From the NCBI GenBank assembly GCA_937859745.1, contig CALMAQ010000037.1, forward strand, positions 1 through 45,958: a DNA stretch of 45,958 nucleotides. Reading direction: 5' to 3'. The notes under the pieces are model-generated. The model did no database searches, was not told where the DNA came from, and worked only from the letters and a program-made list of their open reading frames with translations. This stretch comes from an uncultured Verrucomicrobiota bacterium (lineage in GTDB: Bacteria; Verrucomicrobiota; Verrucomicrobiia; Chthoniobacterales; SZAS-18). Below, piece after piece: positions 36,095 through 45,845 of this stretch (the first letter of the stretch is position 1; every line of letters starts with the position of its first letter). The translations under genes and the position numbers were made by a program.

Positions 36095-38410
36095 TCAGTC
36101 CACCGCCACGGCCCGCGCGGCGAGCCAGCGCGAGAGCACGCGCCCGAGTTCTTCCTGGCGCACGGGCTTGGAGATGAAGTCGTCCATCCCCGCCGCCATG
36201 CACCTTTCCCGGTCGGCCGCCATCGTGCTGGCCGTCATGGCGATCAGGATCTGGCGTTTTCCGGCACCGCTTTCCAGCTCCCGCTGGCGGATGGCGGCGG
36301 CTGCCTCGTAGCCGTTGAGCACCGGCATGAACATGTCGAGCAGCACCAGATCGTAGGCTTGCTCCCGCAACGTCTCCAACGCCTCGCGTCCGTCCGCGAC
36401 GGCATCGACCTCGTAGCCGAGGTTCGCCAGTTGCCGCACAGCGAGTTTGTGGTTGATCAGGTTGTCCTCCGCGAGCAGGATCCGCCCGGCAATGGGCTCG
36501 ACCGTGTGGTCGGGCGCGGGGGCGGCCACGGGGTCCTCACGGAGTCCCGCGGCCCCGCCGGTCAACACCCGCGCCAGCGTTTGCACGAGGGCGTCGTGCT
36601 TGAGCGGCTTGGTAATGGAGGCGCAGATACCCACCTGCTCGTAGGCCTTGCGGTCGCTCTCCAACCCGAGGGAGGTCACCAGGATCAGGCGCGTGTCCTT
36701 GAGGTCCGGCTGCGTGTTGATCGCCCAGGCGAGCGTGAAGCCGTCCATCGAACCGAGATTTAGGTCGAGCAAAGCGAGGCGGAACGGCGTTCCGACGGCG
36801 GCGCGGTGGCGCAGCTTTTTGATGGCCGTGCCGCCGTCCTCGGCCGCGTCCACCGACATGCCCCAGGCGCGTAGCCGCCGGGCGAGCAGGTCGCGCAAGG
36901 TGGCGTTGTCATCCACGATGAGCGCGCTCTGTCCCTGCAAGCCGAGCAGTTCCGGCGAAGGGGTAGGGCGGCTGGCGTCCTGCACGCCGCCGCCCGCCAA
37001 GGTGCTCACCTGCTTGGAGAAGTTGGCGGTGAACCAGAACGTCGAACCTTTGCCCAGCTGGCTGTCCACGTCGATCTCGCCTCCCATCTTGCCCGCCTCC
37101 ATCTTGGAGAAGTCGAGGATGTCGTTGAGGATTGATAGCAGCGCATCGCCGCTGCCCCGGATGGTCTCGACGAGTTCGCGCTGCTCCGGGCCGAGGTCCG
37201 TGCCCGCCAGCAGGTCGGTCATCCCGAGGATGCCGTTGAGCGGAGTGCGGATTTCGTGGCTCATGCTCGCCACGAACTCGCTCTTGGCCCGGGTGGATTC
37301 GAGCGCCTCGTCGCGTGCGCCCGCGATCAGTCGCGCCGCCTCGACCCGTTAGGTAATGTCCCGCGCGCTGACGGTGAAGTGGCGGGTCCCGCCGGGGACA
37401 TCGTCCGTGTCGTGGCGGACCTCCGTCAGGCAAAGTTCGAGCGGAAACGCCCCGCCGCCCTTCCGCACCCCGACCGTTTCGGCACGGCACCCGGGCGGGA
37501 TCATGGTGCGCCAGTCCTCCTGCTCCAGGTCACTGCCCGGCAGCACCAGGGCGCGCAGGGACAGGCCGACGAGGTCATGGTCGGGATGCTTCCAGATGTT
37601 TTCCGCGCCGCGGTTGGCGGTGAGGATCACGTTGCGTTCGTCCGTGGTCAGGATGGCTTTGCCCACGGTGCGGAGCACGGCATCGAGTTCGCGCCGGTTA
37701 GTCTCCAGGGCGTGCGTTTCCGAGAACAGGAGTTGGATGAGCGGCCGGAAGATCAGGCTCATCTGCCCGGCCAGGGTGAGCAGCAGCAGGGTCACGAGGA
37801 CCGTCCCGAAGATTTGCAGGTGGGTCGCGCGGAGCGAACCCGCCTGCTCGTAAGCCGCGAGCACGCGGTCCATCACGCCCAGCAGGTCACCGGGGATCGC
37901 TTGCAGCAAGGGCGTGAGTTCGGGCGTTTGCGGAGCAAGCGGCGCGGTGTCGGGCAGCGCGAGCAACGCATGGGCCTCCTCGCAAAACCGCCCGATGCGG
38001 TCGTCGAGGTTCGTCGGAGCCTCCTGGTAGAGCCGCTCGATGTCGCGCCCCGGATGGCCGGGCAGGTTCAGGCCCGGATCGCCCCAGATCAGGCCGCGCT
38101 GAATGCGTTCCACGTCGTTGACCCAGCGCGCGATGATGGCGCGGAACTCCGCGCGGCGGGAAGCGTCCGGCTCCTGGGTCAGCCGCAGGGCGAGCAAAAC
38201 GATCCGCTGGCATAGCGCCCGCTGCTCGACCGCGAGCGCGGTCATGGCCGCGTATCGACTCTGAGAGTGAATCTGTGTAATGAGAACCGCCAGCGGCGCG
38301 AAGGCAAGAAAGCCGATGAGGCCCAGCGCCAGCAGGTAGCCGTGCGTCAGCCGGGAGAAATACTGGTTTAAAACGCTTTTGCTAAGCGGTTTAGGATGTG
38401 AATTCTTCAT
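36095..38410 (-). pseudogene. Hybrid histidine kinase/response regulator, broken by a stop and lacking its ATPase domain
   Basis: Read through one stop, this is a 771-residue hybrid kinase. The N-terminal part has two membrane segments (YLLALGLIGFLAFAPLAVLI and IFGTVLVTLLLLTLAGQMSL) around a periplasmic domain. A PAS-like domain (LDAVLRTVGKAILTTDERNV) follows, then TAA at 37349-37351 in place of a codon in SARDIT-x-RVEAARL. The same frame resumes with [20 protein letters not shown] (H box), two receivers ([14 protein letters not shown] with LLDLN, and [15 protein letters not shown] with LLDMFMP). Directly after [14 protein letters not shown] comes [18 protein letters not shown], so the N, F and most G boxes (about 140 residues of HATPase_c) are absent. 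The two fragments cannot act as a kinase. Confidence 0.85.
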
Positions 38411-38594
38411 TCGGAGGTTTCTTCCGTGGCCGAACCCTGTCCCCGTAGAGCATATTAAGAGCCGCCCGGACGGCCGGCTTGGCCGCAATCGTGCTAACAA
38501 GGTTACTGTGATCGGCGAGCGCCCGCGTCCCATCTTCCCTGCTGTCCCGGCCGAGCGGCGGGCGTCCCCGTGCAAACACCGATTCGAATAGGTT

Positions 38595-40649
38595 ATGAGC
38601 AACTTTGACCAGAGCAACAAAGGTTTCTTCCGCCGCCTGTTCCAGCGTGGCGACATGTCCGTACCCGTTGACACCGCCCCCGAGAAGCTGGCGGAGATCA
38701 TCGCCAAACCCGGGGAAATCTCGATGGCAGCCGCCGGGGAACAGCCTTCCGGCAAGCGCCTACCCAAGGCCAAGAGCGTGCTGATGATCGTCGCGGAGGA
38801 TTCGAGCGCGCGCCGCTGGCGGCGGGAACTCGAGGGTTGGGGCTACGGCGTGGAAATGACCGATGACGGCACTAGGGGACTCGACATCCTCTATGGTTTT
38901 TCCTTCGACGCAATCCTGCTCGACCACTCGGGCCCGAAGATCGACGGCTTGGACGTGCTCCACCAGATTCGCAGCCACGACGAACTCAAAGGCGTTTTCG
39001 TCGGGGTCTTTGCCCGCGACAAGTCGGCGAATGCCGAGCAGGAACTCGCCGCCATCGAGGCCGGGGCGAACCGCGTCTTCCAGCGCGCGGGCGTCAAGGC
39101 GGACGAAATTCTGACCGCCCTCAAGACGGCGCTCTTCCCGCGCACGCTCCAGGTGCAGCCGCGCGCCAAGCAAACACCCGCCTCGGGGGACCTGCCTGGC
39201 CTACCGGTGCGTTCCTCGGTCTCGCCGCCCGCCCCCGCGCCGACCGTGCCGATGGTGCCCCCGCCCACGATGGCCGCCGCGCGCCCTGTCCAGAAGACGC
39301 CCTCCGCCCCCGTTGGCGGGGCCATGCCACCGTCCCAGGCCGCGCCGAACAAGAAACTCCTCATCATCGATGCCGACGAATCGGTGGCGGGCATCTACCG
39401 CACGCAGATCGAGGCGGCGGGCTACGAGGTCGAGGTCGCGCTCGACGGTGAGACGGGCTTCCACGATCTGTACACCACGAACCCGGACGCCCTGCTGCTC
39501 GACCTGCTGCTGCCCGGCGGGCTGAGCGGGTCGGAAATCCTCAAGAAGACGCGGGCGCAGAAGAAGTTCGAGAAGATTCCCATCCTCGTCTTCACGAATA
39601 TCTACACCCGCGACATTGAGGAGGAGGCCAAGGCGGCGGGGGTGCTGCGCCTGTTTAACAAGGCGGCGGCGACGCCGCGCGACGTGGTCGGCGCGCTCAA
39701 CGAAATCTTCCTGCCCAGCGGGGCGATGTTTGGCGGCGGGCCGCAACCGGCTTCGATCAACCTCGAACTGCCTTCCCCGGCCGCGGCACCGACGCGGGGA
39801 ACGGCCACCGCTGCGCCCAGGGCAGCAGTGACGGCGAACGACGGCGACTTCCAGGCAGAAATCCGCGAGTCGCTGCTCCAGGGCGCACCGGACTTCGTCA
39901 AGACGTTGCGGGGCCAGTTGCAGGTGCTTCTGCGCACGCAGGGCGACGCCGAGGCGCAGGCCACGCAGTTGCTCGAACTCTACACGCGCGTCCATTCGTT
40001 GACGGCCAATGCGGCCATCGCGGGCTTCCCCAAGGTCGCCCGCCTGGCCGGGGCGCTGGAGGCGATGCTGCGCGAGTTCCAGGCCAAGCTGGAGGGGCTG
40101 AATCCCTCCACCAAGCGCACGCTCACGCAGGCGATGGACTTCTTGGCGATGCTCTTCACCAGCGCGGCCACCCACGAAAGCGGCCAACCGCTCAACGAGC
40201 AGATCCTGGTGGTGGACGACGAGATCATCAGCCGCCGGGTCATCGGCCACTCGCTAGAAAAGGCGGGCCTCAAGTCCTCCGCCGTCAGCCACCCGGACGA
40301 GGCGCTCAAGCTATTGCAGGAGAACCCCTACGACCTCGTGTTCCTAGACGTGGAGATGCCCGGGATGAACGGTTTCGAGCTTTGCAAACGTCTGCGCGCT
40401 ATGCCGCTGCACGCCAAGACGCCGGTCATCTTCGTGACGGCGTTGAGCGGCTTCGAAAGCCGCGCCAAGTCGAGCCTGAGCGGAGGTGACGACTTCATCG
40501 GCAAGCCGTTTTCCTACATCGAACTGGCGGTCAAGGGCCTCATCTATGTGCTGAAGGGATCGCTGGAAACCACCGCCGCACCCCCTGCCAAGCTGGCGAT
40601 GACCACTGTCCCGGGCATGGACCCGGTGGCCGTCGCCTCCAAGGTATGA
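38595..40649 (+). CDS. Response regulator with three receiver domains and an Hpt domain
   Basis: This 684-residue cytoplasmic protein has four signalling domains. REC1 (about 60-175) has VLMIVAEDSSARRWRRELEG and AILLDHSGPKIDGLD. After a Pro/Ala linker, REC2 (about 252-368) has LLIIDADESVAGIY and LLLDLLLPGGLSG. Hpt (about 420-540) has YTRVHSLTANAAIAGFPKVA with the phospho-accepting His. REC3 (about 553-670) has ILVVDDEIISRRVIG, LVFLDVEMPGMNGFE and FIGKPFSY. REC1 has Ala-Glu-Asp rather than the usual acidic pair pattern and may be weak. There is no output domain. It overlaps the next kinase by ATGA, so the two probably form one phosphorelay. Confidence 0.85.
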   Translation: MSNFDQSNKGFFRRLFQRGDMSVPVDTAPEKLAEIIAKPGEISMAAAGEQPSGKRLPKAKSVLMIVAEDSSARRWRRELEGWGYGVEMTDDGTRGLDILYGFSFDAILLDHSGPKIDGLDVLHQIRSHDELKGVFVGVFARDKSANAEQELAAIEAGANRVFQRAGVKADEILTALKTALFPRTLQVQPRAKQTPASGDLPGLPVRSSVSPPAPAPTVPMVPPPTMAAARPVQKTPSAPVGGAMPPSQAAPNKKLLIIDADESVAGIYRTQIEAAGYEVEVALDGETGFHDLYTTNPDALLLDLLLPGGLSGSEILKKTRAQKKFEKIPILVFTNIYTRDIEEEAKAAGVLRLFNKAAATPRDVVGALNEIFLPSGAMFGGGPQPASINLELPSPAAAPTRGTATAAPRAAVTANDGDFQAEIRESLLQGAPDFVKTLRGQLQVLLRTQGDAEAQATQLLELYTRVHSLTANAAIAGFPKVARLAGALEAMLREFQAKLEGLNPSTKRTLTQAMDFLAMLFTSAATHESGQPLNEQILVVDDEIISRRVIGHSLEKAGLKSSAVSHPDEALKLLQENPYDLVFLDVEMPGMNGFELCKRLRAMPLHAKTPVIFVTALSGFESRAKSSLSGGDDFIGKPFSYIELAVKGLIYVLKGSLETTAAPPAKLAMTTVPGMDPVAVASKV

Positions 40650-43219
40650 TCGAGCCCAAGCTGCCTAGGAACGAAGCCGAACGCCTGGCCGCCCTCCACG
40701 GGCTGCAGGTCCTCGACACGCCGCCCGAGGAGCGTTTCGACCGCATCACGCGGCTGGCCACCGAGTTGTTCGGCGTGTCGACCTCGTTCATCAGCCTGAT
40801 CGACGCCGACCGGGTCTGGTACAAGTCAAGCATCGGGCTGACGTGCCCGCAGATGCCGCGCGCCCAGACCTTTTGCAACCATGCCATCCTCAATCCGACG
40901 CGCACGATGGTGGTCAACGATGCCGCGCGCGACGAACGCTTCCACGACAATCCGTGCGTCGTGGGACCCGGTGGGTTCCGCTTCTACGCCGGCCACCCGC
41001 TGCTCTCGCCCGAAGGCCATCCCCTGGGGACTTTCTGCATCATGGACCAGGAGAGCCACACGCTCAGCGACAAGCAGATCGAAGGCTTGCGCGACTTGGC
41101 GAAGATGGCGGAAGTGGAGCTGACGACGGCGGAACTGAACCAAGCGCTCGGCCGCCTGCGGCGCGCGGAGGAAAATTACCGGGGCATCTTCGAGAACGTC
41201 GCCGAAGGCATCTTCCAGATCGACTGCGGCGGCGACTACCGCAACGCGAACCCCGCGGCGGCGCGCTGCTACGGCTACGACACGACCCTGGAATTGATGG
41301 AGAACGTGCGCGACTTCGGCCTCGCGTGGCGGGTCGATCCTGCGGCGCGGGAGGATTTGCTGGGACGGTTGGAACAGCAGGGGCGCGTCACCAACTTCGA
41401 GAGCGAGATTTACCGGCGCGACGGATCAACGGCCTGGATCAGCGAGAGCATCCACGCCGTGCGCGATGCGGCCGGAAATTGCCAGTACTACGAGGGCACC
41501 GTCCACGACGTGACCTCGCACAAGTACGCCGCCGCGGCCCAGGCACAGGCGCGCGACGAGGCGGTCAAGACCGCGCAGATCAAGAGCGACTTCCTGTCGA
41601 TGATGAGCCACGAAATCCGCACGCCGATGCACGGGATCATCGGCATGACGGGCCTCCTGCTCAACACCGAGTTGAAGCCCGAACAGGAGGAACTGGTGCG
41701 CCTGATCGCTTCCTGCGGCGACAATCTCCTGAGCCTCATCAACAACGCGCTCGACTTCTCCAAGATCGAAGCGGGCTGCCTGGAACTCGACAACCAGCCC
41801 TTCGCGCTGCGCCCATCATTAAAGGAGGTCATCGACCTGCTTTCGGTTCAGTCCGCCGCCAAGGGGGTGACGCTCGCCTGCGAGGTGGACCCGCGCATCC
41901 CGGAGGTGCTGGTCAGCGACGTGACACGGGTGCGGCAGATCCTCTTCAACCTGATCTCGAACTCGATGAAGTTCACGCCCGCAGGCGGCCGCGTCGATGT
42001 CGTCGTGACCGGACACCACCTCAACGAGAGCGTCGAGAACCACGGCCATGTCGGAGCCATTGACCCGTGGATGTTCCACTTTACCGTGCGCGACACGGGC
42101 GAGGGTATCCCGGAAGAAAAACTGCACCGGCTCTTTCGTCCGTTCAGCCAGGTGGACGCCTCCACCAGCCGCAAGCACGGCGGCACGGGTCTCGGCCTGG
42201 CGATCTGCCACCGGCTCTGCGAGATGCTCGGCGGGGCGATCTGGCTGGAGAGCGAGCCAGGCATGGGCTCCAACTTCGAGTTCACCGTCAAGGCGGCAGC
42301 CGTTCCCGACGCGCTGGACCCCAAGAGCGCGGATGAACTGCCGACCATCGTGCCGCTGGTGCCGGACTTCGCGCTGACGGCCAGCGCCAACGGGTACGCC
42401 GCCGCCAACCACGATGCGGGGGTCTCGTTTATGAAACTGCGAATCCTGCTCGCCGAAGACAACCCGGTGAACCAGCGCGTGGCCCTGGGCCTGCTCAAGC
42501 AGATCGGCCACACCGCCGCCACGGTCACCGACAATGGCCGCCAGGCGGTCGAGGCGCTGGAAAAAGCGGAGTACGACGTGGTGCTCATGGACATCCAGAT
42601 GCCCGAGATGGATGGCCTGGAAGCCACCCGCGAAATCCGCCGCCGCTGGCCCGAGGGTCCGCGGCGTCCCTACATCATCGCCATGACGGCCAACGCCATG
42701 ACCGGCGACCGTGAGAAGTGCCTGGAAGCAGGCATGGATGATTACATCAGCAAACCCGTAAAAGCCAACCGCTTGAAAACCGCACTTGAACAATGCTGCG
42801 AGCTGCGCGCCGCCGTCGCCGCCGTCGCCTCCCAACCCATGGACATCAACGGAGTCTCCCACTCGGTCAACGCCGCGGTGCTCAACCGCGACAGCCTCGA
42901 AGCCCTCAAAAGCCTGCAATCCGAAGGCGACGACGGCTTCCTCAAGGAAATGATTGAACTGTTCCTCGCCGACACGCCCTCGCGCTTCGCCGACATGGAC
43001 GTGGCGCTCGCCCAAGGGCAGCAGCAGGACTTCGTGCGCGCGGTGCACAGCATCAAGGGCGCGAGCGCGAACTTCGGCGCGGACACGCTCCACGAGCTTT
43101 GCGCGGAGGTCGAGCAGATGGGCCGCGCGGGGCAAATGAACGAGTCGCAGCCCAAGATGAAGGAATTGCACGAAGAATTCGAGCGCGTGCGCTCGGCCCT
43201 GCTCGCGGAAGTAGCCTGA
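40646..43219 (+). CDS. GAF-PAS hybrid sensor histidine kinase with receiver and Hpt domains
   Basis: This 857-residue soluble hybrid kinase has a GAF domain at 1-165 (LQVLDTPPEERFDRITRLAT, FCNHAILNPTRTMVVNDAA), a PAS/PAC at about 170-295 (NYRGIFENVAEGIFQIDCGG), the H box [18 protein letters not shown] with His near 322, and the N box NLISNSMKFTPAGG. DTGEGIPEEKL, FRPFSQVDASTSRKHGGTGL with GLAICHRL, and MGSNFEFTV complete HATPase_c. A receiver ([41 protein letters not shown]) follows, and a C-terminal Hpt has VRAVHSIKGASANFGA. All key residues are present. ATG 40646 overlaps the upstream stop. No membrane segment is seen, so it senses an internal signal. Confidence 0.93.
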   Translation: MIEPKLPRNEAERLAALHGLQVLDTPPEERFDRITRLATELFGVSTSFISLIDADRVWYKSSIGLTCPQMPRAQTFCNHAILNPTRTMVVNDAARDERFHDNPCVVGPGGFRFYAGHPLLSPEGHPLGTFCIMDQESHTLSDKQIEGLRDLAKMAEVELTTAELNQALGRLRRAEENYRGIFENVAEGIFQIDCGGDYRNANPAAARCYGYDTTLELMENVRDFGLAWRVDPAAREDLLGRLEQQGRVTNFESEIYRRDGSTAWISESIHAVRDAAGNCQYYEGTVHDVTSHKYAAAAQAQARDEAVKTAQIKSDFLSMMSHEIRTPMHGIIGMTGLLLNTELKPEQEELVRLIASCGDNLLSLINNALDFSKIEAGCLELDNQPFALRPSLKEVIDLLSVQSAAKGVTLACEVDPRIPEVLVSDVTRVRQILFNLISNSMKFTPAGGRVDVVVTGHHLNESVENHGHVGAIDPWMFHFTVRDTGEGIPEEKLHRLFRPFSQVDASTSRKHGGTGLGLAICHRLCEMLGGAIWLESEPGMGSNFEFTVKAAAVPDALDPKSADELPTIVPLVPDFALTASANGYAAANHDAGVSFMKLRILLAEDNPVNQRVALGLLKQIGHTAATVTDNGRQAVEALEKAEYDVVLMDIQMPEMDGLEATREIRRRWPEGPRRPYIIAMTANAMTGDREKCLEAGMDDYISKPVKANRLKTALEQCCELRAAVAAVASQPMDINGVSHSVNAAVLNRDSLEALKSLQSEGDDGFLKEMIELFLADTPSRFADMDVALAQGQQQDFVRAVHSIKGASANFGADTLHELCAEVEQMGRAGQMNESQPKMKELHEEFERVRSALLAEVA

Positions 43220-43228
43220 AGCGGGGCG

Positions 43229-44953
43229 CTAGCCGTTCGCAACGGCCTTGCCGTTGAGCAGCGTCTTGGCAAGCGCCAGGGCGGATTCGCTCTGACCGCC
43301 GAGCATCCGCGCGATCTCGCGCACGCGCGCCTTGGTCTTGACCTCGCCTAGGCGGGAGTAGGTCCGTTCTTCCGTGAACTCTTTGGTGACGACGTAGTGA
43401 GCGTTCGCCGCGGCCGCGACCTGCGGCAGGTGGGTGATGCAGAGCACCTGGTGCCTGGTGCCCAGCGAGCGCATCTTCGCGGCGACCGCGTGCGCGATCT
43501 CGCCGCCGACGTTCGCGTCGATCTCGTCGAACACCAGCAGCGGCACGGCATCCTGGTCGGCCAGCGCGCTTTTCACCGCCAGCATCACGCGGCTGATCTC
43601 GCCACTCGAAGCGATGGTCCGCAACGGCTTGGCGGGTTCTCCCGGGTTCGGGGCGAACAGAAACTCCACGGATTCCAGCCCACTGGATTTCTGGGCGAAC
43701 ACGAATTCGATGGTTTCCAGGCCCGTGGCGCTGGGTGTGTCGAGCTGGAGGAGGTGGATCTCGAACTCGCTTTTCTTGAAGCCGAGATCCTGGAGCTGTC
43801 CGCGCACGGCGTTGGACAGGAGCGGGGCAGCCTTGAATCGCAGGGCGCTCAGTTCCCGTCCGACCGCCACCAGTTCGGCCTGCACGGCGGCGATCTCGCC
43901 CTGGAGACGCAGCAGTTCCGTGCCGCGCCCCTCGATCTTTTGCAGGCGGGCGGCGGATTCCTCGCCAAACTCAATCACCTGCGCCATCGTGGAGCCGTAC
44001 TTGCGCCGGAGCGTCTGGAGTAGGTGGACGCGCTCCTCCATCTCGGCGAGTTGCGCCGGGTCGAGGTCCAGCCGCTCGGAATAATTCACGAGCGAGCGGG
44101 CCAGTTCCTCCAGTTCGACGACCGCCGAGGTGTGCATCTCGACCATGGCGGATGCTGCCGGGTCCACCTTTTCGAGTTCGCGCAGCAGCCGCGCCGTGTC
44201 GGCCAAGCGGCCCAGGATCGACGGCTCGCTCTCGGTCAACTCCTGCGCCACGCCGGTGGCCAGTTCGATGAGGCGGCGGCTGTTGGCGGCGAGCGAGTAG
44301 CGCCCTTGGAGTTCCTCCTCCTCGTCGGCGCGCAGGTCCGCCGACTGGATTTCCGTCACCTGGTGGCGCAGCAGTTCGAGTTCACGTTCCAACGCGGCTT
44401 CGTTGGAGGCGAGGCTGGCGTGGTCCTCGCGCAGGCCGTTGAGCCGCCGCCAGATTTCCTCGTAGCGCCGCCGGGTGCCCTCGGCGTGGCTGAAGGCGTC
44501 CAGGAGGTCCAACTGGCGCTCGGCGCTGAGCAGCGACTGGTGGTCGTGCGGCCCGTGCAGGTCCACGAGCAGGTCGCCGAGTTGCTTGAGCACGGCGATG
44601 GTCGTCGGCGAACCGTTGACGAACTGCCGGTTGCCGCCGGACTGGGTGAATGTGCGCTTGATGAGCAGTTGGCCGTCCTCGCAACCCTCCAGGCCGTGCT
44701 CGCCCAGTTGCGCGTCGAAGGCGGAGCAGTCCTGCACGTCGAACGCCGCCTCGACCGTGCAGGAATCCGCGCCGGTGCGGATCAGGCTTTTCTCGGCGCG
44801 CTCGCCCAGGAGGAGCTTGAGCGCGCCGATGATGACGGACTTGCCCGCGCCCGTCTCACCGGTCACGGCGATGAAGCCGCCGTGAAGCTGCCAATCGAGT
44901 TCCTCGACCAGAGCCAGGTTCTTGATGCGCAGCGAAGAGAGCGTTGCGAGCAC
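43229..44953 (-). CDS. recN: DNA repair protein RecN
   Basis: This 574-residue SMC-like ATPase acts in double-strand break repair. Walker A is GETGAGKS (32-39) after LRIKNLALVEELDWQLHGGF, and the N-terminal lobe shows QFVNG and DLHGPHDHQSLL. A long coiled-coil middle (about 150-370) follows. The C-terminal lobe has the signature SSGEISRVMLA, Walker B LLVFDEIDANVGGEIA and ITHLPQVAA. Just before the signature, GLETIEFVFA is followed 14 residues later by GLESVEFLFAPNPGEP. The family normally has this strand once, so a 42-bp tandem duplication has occurred in frame. Otherwise the protein is intact and of normal length. Confidence 0.95.
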   Translation of the reverse strand: MLATLSSLRIKNLALVEELDWQLHGGFIAVTGETGAGKSVIIGALKLLLGERAEKSLIRTGADSCTVEAAFDVQDCSAFDAQLGEHGLEGCEDGQLLIKRTFTQSGGNRQFVNGSPTTIAVLKQLGDLLVDLHGPHDHQSLLSAERQLDLLDAFSHAEGTRRRYEEIWRRLNGLREDHASLASNEAALERELELLRHQVTEIQSADLRADEEEELQGRYSLAANSRRLIELATGVAQELTESEPSILGRLADTARLLRELEKVDPAASAMVEMHTSAVVELEELARSLVNYSERLDLDPAQLAEMEERVHLLQTLRRKYGSTMAQVIEFGEESAARLQKIEGRGTELLRLQGEIAAVQAELVAVGRELSALRFKAAPLLSNAVRGQLQDLGFKKSEFEIHLLQLDTPSATGLETIEFVFAQKSSGLESVEFLFAPNPGEPAKPLRTIASSGEISRVMLAVKSALADQDAVPLLVFDEIDANVGGEIAHAVAAKMRSLGTRHQVLCITHLPQVAAAANAHYVVTKEFTEERTYSRLGEVKTKARVREIARMLGGQSESALALAKTLLNGKAVANG

Positions 44954-45059
44954 GGGGCCAGAGTGTAATCTGCCGGGCGGGTTTTCTCAACCGGCCACGA
45001 AGGATAAATGACCGTAACCATTCCTTGCTTGCCCTTCGCTCGGGCGGAACTCTCCAGCC

Positions 45060-45845
45060 ATGCCTGATCTGCACATTACTTTCCTGGGCACGGGCACGAG
45101 CCAAGGGGTGCCGATGATCGGCTGCTATTGCCCGGTGTGTTCCTCCAGCGACGCGCGCGACAATCGCACGCGCTCATCGGTCTTCGTGCGGACACCGGAA
45201 GCGGCGTTCGTGGTGGACACGGGGCCGGACTTCCGCCAGCAGTGCCTGCGGGAAGGTCTTTCGTCGCTGGACGCGGTGGTTTACACCCACCCGCACACGG
45301 ATCACATCATGGGTTTCGACGACCTGCGCCGCTTCTGCGACATGCACCCGGACGGCAAGCTGCCCATCTACGCCTCGCCCCAGACGATGGAGGACCTCGA
45401 GCGGGTGTTCCGCTTCGCCTTTGACGGGAACTGCCGCTTCCCGGGCTACATCCACCCGGTGCCGCACCGGGTGACGGGTCCATTCCGCATCGGCGACACG
45501 GAACTGACGCCACTGCCCGTGCCGCACGGCAGCATCCTGGTCAACGGCTACCTCTTCAAGCGGGACGGCCGAAAGCTCTTCGCCTACCTGAGCGATTGCA
45601 AGGTGGTCCCGCCCGCCGTGCGCGAACTGATCGACGGGGTGGAAGCTCTCGCGCTCGACGCGTTGCGGCACCGTCCGCATCCCACCCACATGAGCCTCGG
45701 CGAGGCGCTGGAAACCGCGGCGGCAGTCCACGCACAGCGCACGTACCTGACCCACCTCTGCCACGACCTGGGCCACGTCGAAACCCAGAAGATTGTGCCC
45801 TCGGGAGTGTTCGTCGCCTATGACGGCCTGAGAATCGACCTGTGA
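45060..45845 (+). CDS. PhnP-type MBL-fold metallo-hydrolase
   Basis: This 261-residue metallo-beta-lactamase-fold hydrolase is of the phosphoribosyl cyclic phosphodiesterase (PhnP)-like group. The start HITFLGTGTSQGVPMIGCYC contains the group's GTG.S.G.P, and the CxCxxC structural zinc cysteines (22, 24, 27). The metal motif is YTHPHTDHIMGFDDLR (H77, H79, D81, H82). Later ligands lie in LPVPHG, AYLSDC and THLCHDLGH. The phnP-specific substrate role is not certain, because no phosphonate genes are nearby and many relatives hydrolyse other cyclic or phosphodiester substrates. The next gene starts inside its stop codon. Confidence 0.88.
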   Translation: MPDLHITFLGTGTSQGVPMIGCYCPVCSSSDARDNRTRSSVFVRTPEAAFVVDTGPDFRQQCLREGLSSLDAVVYTHPHTDHIMGFDDLRRFCDMHPDGKLPIYASPQTMEDLERVFRFAFDGNCRFPGYIHPVPHRVTGPFRIGDTELTPLPVPHGSILVNGYLFKRDGRKLFAYLSDCKVVPPAVRELIDGVEALALDALRHRPHPTHMSLGEALETAAAVHAQRTYLTHLCHDLGHVETQKIVPSGVFVAYDGLRIDL

